Source: Isoetes taiwanensis | Taxonomy: Eukaryota; Streptophyta; Lycopodiopsida; Isoetales; Isoetaceae | DNA: 64,000 nt | Direction: 5' to 3' | Assembly (NCBI GenBank): GCA_021234155.1 | Contig: JAJEKV010000004.1 | Coordinates: forward strand, 30,859,134 to 30,923,133 | Shown: positions 10,123-22,100 of the stretch, one piece after another | Layout of the letters: each line of letters opens with the position of its first letter | How positions within the stretch are numbered: position 1 is the first letter of the stretch | Program-made: the position numbers and the translations under genes | Notes under the pieces: model-generated | Told to the model about the DNA's origin: nothing | Databases searched by the model: none | What the model saw: the letters and a program-made list of their open reading frames with translations, nothing else

Positions 10123-13100
10123 ATGATGGATTCTGCAAAGAAGCCTTACGAAGCTCTGTATGAGAGGCTCAGAGTTCCGCATCCACTGATTCAGCGCCAA
10201 GCCGTGACTGCAATATTTCAGAAACTAAGGTCTGGGCCAAAGCACATAAATCTCAATTCCTTGGCAGGACAAGAAGCTCTAGAGCACTGTCTAACGTCTT
10301 CACAAGCTGACGTAGTAGATCAGAGTGTCAACGAGCTTTGTGGACTTGTGAAGATTGAAATTCTGAGCCCAGATGATGCTTTTCAAAAACTCCAGACAGC
10401 TTTGGATTCTGTCAATGACATGGCTGTGCCAGCAGTGGTTGCAGGGATTGGATTTGTATGTCGCTTCATTGTAAGCAAGGGGATTTTTTCAGGATTTGTC
10501 CAATGGAGAAGGAAGCCGGAGCTTCATCCTCTAGTAAAGGTGCCATATACTTATGATAATATAGTAATATTGGAATATTTTCAAACAGAATTCCTCGGCT
10601 TTTGTAGACAAATGTTTAGTCATTTTCTTATCAGTTAGCCTAACCTGTTCTTGTGTACGTTAAGTTGCCGTATTGGCCTCATGATGGTCAATGAGGCTTA
10701 TGTTCAAACTTCAACTTTTATTACAAATTATCTAGTTTTTGGAAGGAGCTACGAGCCAACTTTCATTACAAATTAACTAGCTGTGGCCATTCTGATTTGA
10801 TTCCTATGTGATTCGCTGAATATTTGTTCGCTCTTGGCAATTGGTGTACCTTTTACTTAGACATGCATCTACACTGGCAATTATACATTTGGAACGGAGT
10901 TTTTTCTACGACGAGTTGTAATTGGATATGACACAGGGAGACTATTTGATATGGTTGGTTGCAGGCATTCCAGTCTCGTGCCACAGGTCACCTGGAAATA
11001 CTACAGCAAATTCGGTTAATATTAGTCCATGGTCATTTAATGCAACTGGGGGATGCCATAGAATGTTTGCGGCCTTTCTTAGGGCATGTATTTACGCAGT
11101 CATCATCTGCACATGGACATGTTCAATTTGCAAGAAAGCTGCATTCCTGCTTGGCAGTATTAGCCTGCGCATATCCTTCTATAGGAGACGAATTGCTGAA
11201 ACTACTGATAAACTACATTCAATATTACTCACTTGAATCGCCACAGGTACGTGACTATTATCAAAACAAGAGCAACTACAAATAATCCACATTTTTGGCT
11301 GTTAAGCAATATAGATCCTGGTAATAAATATCTTTTCTTACAGGAGATATCACTAGCCATATGCGCATCACAGGAGGTGGTTGACATAGCGGAAGTTCTG
11401 TTAAAAGCAGCTACGGTATATGGCTAAGATTTTGCAATACTGGAGTTATTTTCTATTTGTAATCATACGTTTTTAAAAGTTAGTCCAAATTGTCATAGTA
11501 TTGCACTAGCAACCTTAACACACAGGACTAATTTGGTGGACTGCAGTGCCATCAATTATGCATTGAAATTGTTAATAAGAAATTCTCTTCTTTATCTAAA
11601 TTACAAGGTTAATAATTTCAGGTGACCAACAGACCTGAAACAAGTGGCTAATGCTCAACGGGAATGCTGTGCAGTCATTGCATATTGATTATCAAGATGA
11701 AATAATGTTATACGCACCATCACATCTTTGGATTATGTTGGATGCTTGAATTGTTGGGTAGAGCACACAATACAAATGAATATAAAGCAGAGTTGAGTGA
11801 AGCTAGAATGAGTATAAAAATGCAGACTTCATAGCAATTGAATTTAAGTTGAACAGATGTTTAGCTCTAATGGGCACTTCACACTGGTTATTGTTCTGAT
11901 CATGGTGCTGTATGAACTGGTAACAAGAGTCATCAACCACCCTAGTCTATTCGAGTGTGACAAAATGATTAAAGACTGAATCTGGTTAATTTTGCAAGTG
12001 TTACTAGTGACATATTTTCTGATAACATTTTGTTTGTTGTTAGGAACTGGATGCAAAGGAATACATATCCAAGCTATTAAGTTTACAAATAAAACTCTGT
12101 CATAGCATGAGAAACCACGCCCAATCTTCGCTTCCGTTTATAGCTATAATAAGGCGTTTGCAACGGATGGCGTGCTCTTTAGAAATGCATAGAGGCGAGG
12201 TTTTTGGCATTCAGATGCTTTTCTTGGCTCACATGTTGGTGGTGTCTAATCTAGAGCAGGAGCTACTTTTGATAGTTGATATTGCAGAAATTTGGCTAGA
12301 TACAGCATCAGGTAAGTATATTAATTTGTTTTAATTTACATGCTTAATGCAAACCAAAGTTTGTTGGCTCCTACCATTGGGAGAAGAAATTCTAGCCTCT
12401 AAATGTTTAGCACCTTGACATGCTAGCCTTTTATGGGTACGCTAAAAGAAAGATAAAGCTCAGGTTGCAGCCTTCTAAAGATCTTACAAAAACAAAAATT
12501 TATATTTGATCTTACTTCAGGCCTTCCCAAGCAGAACTGCTGTTAGGTTTTGTGGTTAAAACACCTTATGTTCATGCTAGTTTATTTAGTGAAAATTTTG
12601 TTTCTTCTTCTCCTTCCACTTGCTTGTTTCCTTTCCTTTACGTTGCTAGATGGTAGTGTTCTAAGTCACACATTTATGCAGGTTCTGAGTTTTCCAGCAT
12701 TCCAGTCATATTTGCATGGGTTTTCCCCACCATACATGTCATGTCTCTTCCCTCTGCCTCAGTCAAGAAAGCCGCAGGAAGGTTATTTGAAACATTACAA
12801 AAGATTCTTCAACATTTTTGTAGGCAGTGTACAAGTTATCCATTTTCTTCAAGCTTCCAAGGCACTATCACCAAAGAGTCAAAGACATCAGAGGTTTCAG
12901 GGAGTATGTATTGGCTTCTAAATAATCTCTGGTTTAAGGTAAGCTTGGCTTGAAAGTATTACTTAATTCCTTATAACAACTTGATGGCCTTTTATATTCC
13001 TTGCAAAACATATTAACTGCACCATCTATAACGTGTCTTAGATTGTGGATATGAGGTATGACTTGATGCAGCTTCACATAGCTGTCACAACTTATTATTA

Positions 13101-16100
13101 AGGTTCATTCTCTCAGCATTTTGGCAGTTCAGCTTTTACGGGATTTCAATGAAATGAATGAGGCATTTAGAACGAAAGAATGTATTAACGCCTATTGGAA
13201 CCATAACATCTACATCTTAGACTCATAAATGGCAAGTGTTTCTGCTACCATTTGGGAAGATTATTGCAGAAAGTTGGAATTGCACGAGCAAGAGCAAGTT
13301 GGTTAGTGCAATATTTGGATGTCTGAAAGTTATGATCTGTCGAATTTTGGCTCTCCAGCAAGTGTCCCAGTTTTTATTTTATAAATGATGAAGGAAATCA
13401 GAAGAGGGAAGTGAGACCAGAAAACAGCAATAACCCGAAACATCTTATGTGAAGGTTTAAAGATAATAGCTACCATCCAGGTAGTCATAGAGCCAGGGAG
13501 AGTTACCAAATCTTCATTAACGTCTAAAGAAACCTCATAGGGCCTATGAGACCAAATACACACAGCATGTTGAACTTGCAAGGAGGGCGAGCTTCCTTGC
13601 AGGTTGGACGAATGAGGTTGCGCTTATATAACGGACCTCTGACATGTTGTGTTATCACTTTCCTTATCGTTATGACATAGCTATATGCGTAGTTAGCATA
13701 TTTATCTATAACTGAGTCAATGATCTTATTTGAGAAGAACCTCCCTTTAACTGCGAGTTTTTGACTGCATCACATGCAACCAGCTGTTTTCGTTTTTGTG
13801 AAAGTTATTGCACTTGTAACGCTCATTCTAAAGTTATTTTCTGCATTTCAATGCATAAAAATATGCCCACCTGGAGTACTTGTGCCAATCTTCATTGCAG
13901 CAAGATTTAAGACTGATGTGACAACATTTGTCTACTGAAATACTTCGGCATAGTCCTCACCCCTTCTTCTAAGCCGATCAATTAGCAAGAGTGTGCCCAT
14001 ATGCTTGGGAACTGTTTGGTAACATTTACACTTGGATACCACCTTGTTGAAGCTAACCTGTTTAGCTTTACCGACTCCCAGTACGTGGAAAAGCTTCTTG
14101 TGCATTGCCCGTTGCCAGTGCATTCATGGTTTGCTTCATGAAAGGTTGGATGATCTTGTTGATTATTCTGGACCTTCACTCGTGCTCAATGACAGAAAAG
14201 ATTATGGCAAGTGGATATTCACACTCTCAACTGCAGGAACAGGTGATGAGATGGATTCTTTATGCTAAATGAATGAAACACAAAAGGCTGGAGTGTCTAT
14301 GATTATATTGGAGCAGTAACTGGAAAAGAGCTTCAGCAATAAAGTGTGCGCAGTGTTGAAAGCTTATATTACCTGCATACTTTTTGGCTTTGGCAAATAT
14401 ACTGCCCCATGCCTTTAAAAAGTTACCAGTGTTAAAAACAAATAGGGCATAAGGGCATGCAAACTCGAGGCTTTCTGCTTTAGGGATTAGCCAATACCAA
14501 CTTGTGGTTACGGAGTTTTCATATTGTAGGGTTAGAAACTTGAAGTGAGCCTTAAGGTTCTGCATCTAGTTTTCTGAGAGGGTTAATATAACAATTGCTT
14601 TTGGTGGTGTTTATTCACGCTTGCAATGTCATATATGATAAAATGGAAGTGTGCTTTCCTTGAATATCCCATCTTTTGTGTAGGATGAAGCTTGTACATG
14701 GGCAACTGTACTTTGTAGATCTGGAATGCCTATCAATGAATCAGGACCTGAAAGGGCATCAAGTTGGTTCAATAGTCTTTCTCATTATGTTCAGTCCCAG
14801 GCTGTAGAGAGAAAGAATTCTCTCAATGGAACAGACAAAGGTTTGTTGATTTTTTTAGTCACGTTATGGTTTATCATGTCGTTTTAGGGACAAATGAAAG
14901 TGTTTGACAATGTTAAGGGTTTGTGAAACATTTCCATGCGTCATCTCCATCTCGGCATCCTTGGTCATCATGATGGAGTATACAGTATGTTAGAGAACTT
15001 TCCTCCAAATAAGTTAAGCTTTGGGGTCCAGAATATGAAGTCTTCTTGCGCGATGTTAAAATCTTCTGAGTGAAACTGTTGTTATTAGTAACTATTTTAA
15101 TCCTGAAGCTGCATTAAGGCATTTTTTATGAGGTCCATCTTCAATTTAACAAAGCAAGAAAGAAAAGAGAAATTTTGTGTGTTTTGTGTTCCATCTATGA
15201 GACCATCAGGTCTATTAGATGTTACAACCTGTTGATGTTTCTCGGTTTTGGAAAAAAATCCAGAAGTGATGTTGCTTTCAGCTGCATTCTATTTTTTTAG
15301 AGTCTGATATGCTGGACATGACATAATGAAATGTTTTTCATCTTCTATCTCACCAGACTTACAAACCTTACATGTTCCTTGCTCCCGATTGCATCTCCTC
15401 CTCCCTACTTCGATCTGCGCTGGGGTATGGAGAGGGAGAGGAAGACCCATAGGGTCTATGAAACCAAGAACATACAGAATTGAGGACCTGCGAGGAGGAT
15501 GGGAGCCATAAGACACCCTAAAAAAGAACAATACTCCAATGAAAGATTCTTAGGAAGATGATCCACTCACCCTCTTAACTGCTCCAAGGAATGATCTATA
15601 TCAGCATTTGGCTGTTTTGAACCCTATCCTATCTTTTCTTCTTCTTCTGAAAGGAATTCTTATGCTTCTGTTTTGCTGCCAGTTTTACTTTCTCAGATGT
15701 TGTTAGTGTCACTCCTTTAATATCAGGAAGTTTTCTTTTTTTCTTTCCGGGAGCTGTCCAACATTCCACTCTGCTGTGTCTTGTCATCCACAAGAAGGAA
15801 AGAAAGAGTTTATTAATGTCTATAGGAGTCTATGAGACCAAATAAATACATCGACTCTTCATCATCTAGGAGCATGCCCCTAGGTTGAAAGTGCTAGATA
15901 AATCTCGCAAGTAATTGAGGAACAAAATACCTAGTGGTAAAGCTTATTAGGGAGCCCCACAAACACTTCTGATTTTATTTTCCTATTTCTGATACCCACG
16001 TATAATAACAATAAAACTATTGTCTCCAAATGCTCGTTTTATTGCTCATTTTTGCAGTTAAAGGTCCAACGCATTTCTTAAATAAGCTCGTGCTCTCATT

Positions 16101-19100
16101 TGTGCCAATATTGCTTCACATACCGTATATCATTTCTTTAATGCTATAGTTGCTCGTTGTGTAATGTTCCTCTCTACTTAGATTTGAGATTCTCCTAGAT
16201 TTTCCCCTTGAGCTCCTTTTGGTCAGTGACTCATGGAAGTGTGGTGTTTCTCTTGAATTGAATATATATATCCTTTCTATGTGCTTATACCATTTTGCAG
16301 ATTCATTTTCTTGGATGGCTATAATGGCAACATCAATGGCTTTCCATCCATCAGTTGAAATAAGACTTTCAGCAAGCCAAGCATTTTCTGTCTTGGGAGC
16401 TGCAGAGCCAATCTGGTCCATGTCGTTGCTACCTGTAGTTCTTTTCCTGTTGAACTTCCATGCATCAAATGGAAAGTTGGAAGTCCTGGTAAGTTCTTGC
16501 TCTTTTTTGACCAAGATTTACCAGATAATTTCTTTTGCTGAATTTCAATACAATGAACCAAAAGGAAAAGCTTTTTCTGAAGAAAAAGTTTTCCATTTCA
16601 TGAATTCTTTATGGGCATGGTCTTTTGATATGCAAAAACAATCACACGATCTCATCTTTTTGCAATATAGTTTCTCTTGTGATTGCCTGTCAAGTATCAA
16701 TCATTAGCCATTTATTTTGTTACTGCAGATAGCTTTGTTAAAGGTTCTACCTTCATTATCAAGAAGTTCTATGAGTTTGCATCTAGTTCTCCAAGTGCTA
16801 CGGCCAATGCTGAAGTGTAGCACGAACATGTAATTATCTACATTTTATTGAAGTTTATGTATCTCTTTCTAAGTTATGATAGCAGCGTGAAAAGTCAAGC
16901 TTTTTTTATGTACAGAATCAATGCAACGGGAATACGAATACTTTACCAGGTTTGGGACCACATTGATCGAGCATTTCCTTATCTGCAGGTAAAGCTTATT
17001 TTGGAACGTGCCACATGTTTCCTAAATATATGATGTGATTGAATTGTTTTACGACCTTTTAAGCTGTAGCTTATTTTCAACATACATCTTTATAGCACTT
17101 TACATGGCGGCTCAGATCTAAACTTATACATATAATTTGAAATATAGCACTTCATACCAGCTAGAAATTTGGGAATAGGTCTTCTTTTTGACAAATGCAA
17201 AGAACAAGTTACACAACTGAGTTATGAGGAATATATCCTTCTTCTAGAGCATTCTGTCTGTGAATCCTCGCTTGACAGGACTACAAAATTCTCAGATTTG
17301 CCAAGCAGCATTGTTAGAGGATATGAATCTTTACTCTAACCATTCTAAATAATATGCTGACGTGTCATGCCACGTCATTGTTAGACATGCTGGCATGCCA
17401 GGATGGCTTCACACTGTTGACCTGGCAGTGCACTTCTAGAAGTACATATCCAAAAAATCTTACTTCTCTTGATATGGGATTATGATTATCTGTAAAGCAG
17501 GCAAAACAATTTAGAACAATCTATTTCTTTTGCAGAAAACTTTGCAGGAGAGCTCATTTGCACAAGAGACATCAAGCAAAGAAAGGTTGCTTAGTTGTGC
17601 TCTTTCATTGCGCGATTTATGTAGAAAAGATTCTGATCGTGGCGTGGACCTCATATTGTTTGTGCAGGTATAAACTGTTTTTTATTTTTTCCTCAATTGT
17701 CGGCATAAGCCCTCTTCTTCTTGTGAATTAGCATCACATTTGATTTTCAAGATGCTGCTTTTGTATTTGAACTGGTTGCCATCTCATGTTTGGGCTTTCT
17801 GTGGTAAGCTTTGTATTCAGCATCATACCGTATGGTTTTGGGAATTTACCTTTAGGTTTATTGAAGTAGTAGATCAAGTGTGAGAAGGAAGCAAGGCAGG
17901 CTAAGAGTGTTGAGGATGAGTTCCATTGCTAATGGGAGAGTCCATCATTATATTGGGGGTCAAGTTCATAGCAGTAATAAGAGGACACTGTTCTGTCTGG
18001 GGTTAAGTCTTAAGATGGAGGAGGAGAGGAGTAGGAGGTTAATATAGTATATAAAAGTGTCAATTTTCCTTCCAAAGGTTGGAGATCCAATCAAGTAATC
18101 AATAACACTATGTCCTCCACTTTGCAGAGGGCAAGGACAATTTGCAGATTCCGGCCATTGTAGCAACCCATTGTAGTTATTAGGTTATGCATTTGACTTA
18201 ACTCCAAGAGGAGGTCTGCTGTGATCAAATTTCTAGCGGGCGTGTGTCTTGCTAGCAGACAATAATGGCAGCAAAAATTGAAAAGCTGCAAATCTGTCAA
18301 CTAGGCTTGACCGTATCTTGATGTCATCAACTGCTCCTTGCTTATCGAACTCTTTTGATACCATCAAAAAGAGCTATGTATGGCGAAGCTCCTTCTTTCG
18401 TATGCACATCTCACAATTTGTTTCTGGGGTGGAAAGTAAGCGGCAGCAAAGTAAGCGGTGCTTAGTTGTTGTCTCGACGTTTGCCAAAATGTGTATTGCT
18501 GTTTCATCGTGCATAGTGAGACTGCCAAATTTTACTTGAGGAGGACTGCAATTCTTCTGGATCCTTGTTTCCCTCATGTATTGTCTCCATGGACTTTTCC
18601 ACAAGAATATCCTGTTACTTTTGGGCTTCCACTTTCTACAATTTATTTATGTCTAAAATGAAGTGATATCCCTCATCTCACCAGCTGGAGATTGAGGTTG
18701 GTAGGGCGAAAAAGATTAGTCGTGAGGATCGGAAGTGCCCAATGTGCGATCTAAACATGGTCGAGTCAGAAGAACATTTTATTTTTACCTGCCCAACCTA
18801 TTACATTATTAGAGGCAGATATCATTGTCTTTTTAGAGATCCCACATCTCTACGACAGCTGGTAGAGTATTACGATCAGAAATGTGTATCTCACTTTGTA
18901 TATGAACTATCTCTAGAAAGGAGAAATATTCTCAAACAAAAGAATCCAATGGGCCTGAAGCAAACAGAAATAACTGATTTCTTTTCATCTGAGACAAACG
19001 ATGATAAGAGGTTAGTAGACTCACCACAGAAGAGGAAGTATCCTGACCCTAAAGGGGTAACTTTGGCACTGTCTAAGAAGATAAAACGATCAGCAGCCAT

Positions 19101-22100
19101 GAAACATAAAAAGTCTTTCCAGAAGAGGCCAAGCAGCAAGCAGCAAAGCAGGCCAAGAAGGGGTATTATGAAGTATTTTGCAGCAGCCACAGGAACGAAT
19201 GGACTGTCTCCATCAAATCCTATCTGAGCAGATTTTTTGATATTCAATTGTTAAACTTAATATTTTTGTTTCCATACTTTAGATAACAGGAGGGTTTTCC
19301 TCCTGAAGGTCTTGAATTCTGTTTATGTTATGGTCTCATAGACCCTTCGGGTCTTACGTAGACGTTAATAAATCTTTCTTTCTTTCTTTCTAAATGTTCG
19401 CAAGACCTTCTCTCTCTGATCTGTGTGCGCCATTTCAACTCCATACTGCGAGGGAGCTTAGGATCGTTTCTTGCTTCAACCACATTCTATAAGCATCTCT
19501 TTTCTGTTGACCTGTATGGTAGTTAGTCCATGAACAGGAGCGCCACAAGTTTTCTCCTATTTTGAAGCATTCAATCTATCCATAATTGTTTGAACTTAAT
19601 AATCAAAGAGTGTCCTTTTTTGACTGCCTCTGTCATTTTCCAAGCACTTTCAATCCCATGATCAGGTATGCCAAAAGTCCTTGTCGCGAAGGGATCAGAA
19701 GCAGCATCGAGGCGAAGTAACATTGATAGTTACTTTAACTTGTGCCGTAACAATTGTACCCGCCACAAAGATCATTGTCTCCAGTTTTGGAGTTGCCGTT
19801 CAAGCTATTTCAATTGTCCAACAGATGGCATCCTTTTTGGCAGCAATTTCTCTGTGAGATACTGTCAATTTTAGCCAACTTTGCTGGGAGTTGGCGAGAA
19901 AAACCAGCTAACAGATGCTTCTACCCAGTTTCGGGATGGAGTTATAGAGTGCATAATTGCTGTACCTGGATTCTGCCATGTCATTGCACTGACATGTATT
20001 CATCACACATGATTATTCTGTGTGTTTATTTACTCTATCTGCTATATATATATCATGAGAATGTCTAACAAGTTGGACAATTATGTTAAACCCTTTCTTG
20101 CAGTCGTGTATAGAGCAGGATTCTGTAGAAGTTCAAGCACTTGGTTTGCAAAGCTTGTCCTTTCTATGTCTGGACGATGCAGTTGGTAAGCAATGGCAAC
20201 CAGAATGTTGTTTTAGTACTAATCTCTAACATGTTTACCTTTCTCAAATGCAACGTTTAGATTTTTATACAGCTTGGAGGGTCATCAAAAAGTTTTTCCC
20301 AAAAGTACCCATAGTCCCATTACTTGCAGAAAGGTAAATTCCTTAGCATTTAGATTTAAAGTTTGTTTTATATATATATATATCTCTGAAATTATTACAT
20401 TCTGCCGAAGTCTTTCAGGTCTATTAAAATGTGGTGCATTAGATGCAGCTATTCATACTGGTGATGCTCAGCAGATTTTGGAAATTTTGGGGGAAATTAT
20501 CTCTTGTAAGTCAAGAACAGTTAATGACTACTCTTGGGATCGAGCACGGGCTGCAGCGCTTGAGGCTCTAAGCATGTACGAGGTGCTTTGTTTTACCTAT
20601 GTCCATACTGGTTTGTTGCTCCAAAAACAGCAAAGTTAGCTTTAAGTTACTCAGGATAACATCACTTCCTTCTGTCTCTGATCACTTTTGCGGATGACGG
20701 CATAATTGAGGACTCCCTACATGTTGCTCATTGGAAACCTCACATTGTTTGGAAGACCAATATTTAGATAACCTGGTCGTACAAGAAGGCTATCGGCTGA
20801 AATATTTAGTAAGTTTCCCTTGTAAAGTTTTCTCTTGGAGGCGAGTACAAGATTTATCAATGACGACCCCGTAGGGTTTATGAGACCTAATACATCCAAA
20901 TATTACAATCTGCAAGAAGTGCATGAACCTTTTAGTCAATTAAAGTAGTTTATATAAAAGAAAACTGTATTGCAATATAGAACTGAAATAAAAAAACTGT
21001 ATTGCAAGATAGAACTCAAATAAAGCCTGGCTCAAGGTGTTCAGCTTAGTAGCTATGTCCCACTGTGCCTTCTTACGAGCTGGAGATCCTGCCCTACCTA
21101 TTATCTCATAAGAGGAAGATTTCATTGCCTCTTAGAGATCCAACAACTTTGCAGCAGCTCATGAAGTATTATGATCAGAAATGTGCATTCTTCTTTCGTT
21201 TCTTGAACTTGCTTGAAAACGACGGAGCATACTCAAAAGGCCCAAGGGAAGCATTATTTGCTCTGTTAATGAAGAGTCACAACAGGAGATGTGTACTGGA
21301 GGTTGGCTCACCAGAGAAAAGGAAATCTCATGATTATGAAGGGTGTCACCTTAGCGACTTCTAAGAGAATCAAGCAATAAGCAAAACACAAGCATTCTTT
21401 TCAGTAGGAAACAAAAGATAGTTCTTTTTGAGCAGTTATGATGGCAAACGGAACATCTTCCTAGCAACAATTCTTTAAGATCCTTGCATAGAAGTATTTA
21501 CCAATAGATTACAGTAATGACAAGGACTGTAATTGTGTATTTATTTGTTCATGAGCTTGCTGAAAAAAAATATCATCAGCCCACAAGGCAGAAGGCAAGG
21601 GTGGATGATGCAATGGAGGAGGGATCACTAAAGACAAAAAAATATTTCGACGTTAAGGGTGTCAAGTTAGCAATTTCTAAGAGGATAAAACAATAGCAAC
21701 TCAAGCAGTCTTTTCAGAAGAGGGGTCCCGACAAAGAACAAAGGGTGGTGCCGAAGGCTGACATCAGTGCTTATTTTGGAGATGGCAAATGAAACACCTT
21801 TGTAAGAAATGTTTACTAAGAAGTTTTCTGGCAAACAATTACATGTATTAGAGGATTATCCACGTGTCTAGATGACTATACATGCTGAGTCACTTGTTGC
21901 TGACATGTCATCTTCATAAGCCACAATCACGCTTCATACTAGCTAGTTTTCTAGACGCTCTTGTATCTTCTTTATTATTCAAGAAATACATTCTATTCAG
22001 AAGCCTTTGGTTCATGGTATCAGAGTGAGACTTGGGGGATGAAGACAGTACATGTTTGATTAGCAGATTCTTGATCTAGGATTGAAGATCAAAGGTAAAA

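Noticed and set aside
12550-12921. 123-codon frame across an RST1 intron and exon
   Set aside because: It runs through the exon 12682-12938 in the wrong frame; splice sites and phase support the other frame.
14260-14565. 101-codon minus-strand frame in RST1 intron
   Set aside because: No recognisable family, no splice or start context; likely chance.
18091-18604. Minus-strand frames with Cys-rich stretch (NCEMCIRKKE)
   Set aside because: Considered as another LINE knuckle, but the spacing does not fit and no neighbouring LINE motif was found.
18891-19247. 118-codon minus-strand frame
   Set aside because: Antisense shadow of the LINE ORF2 tail.
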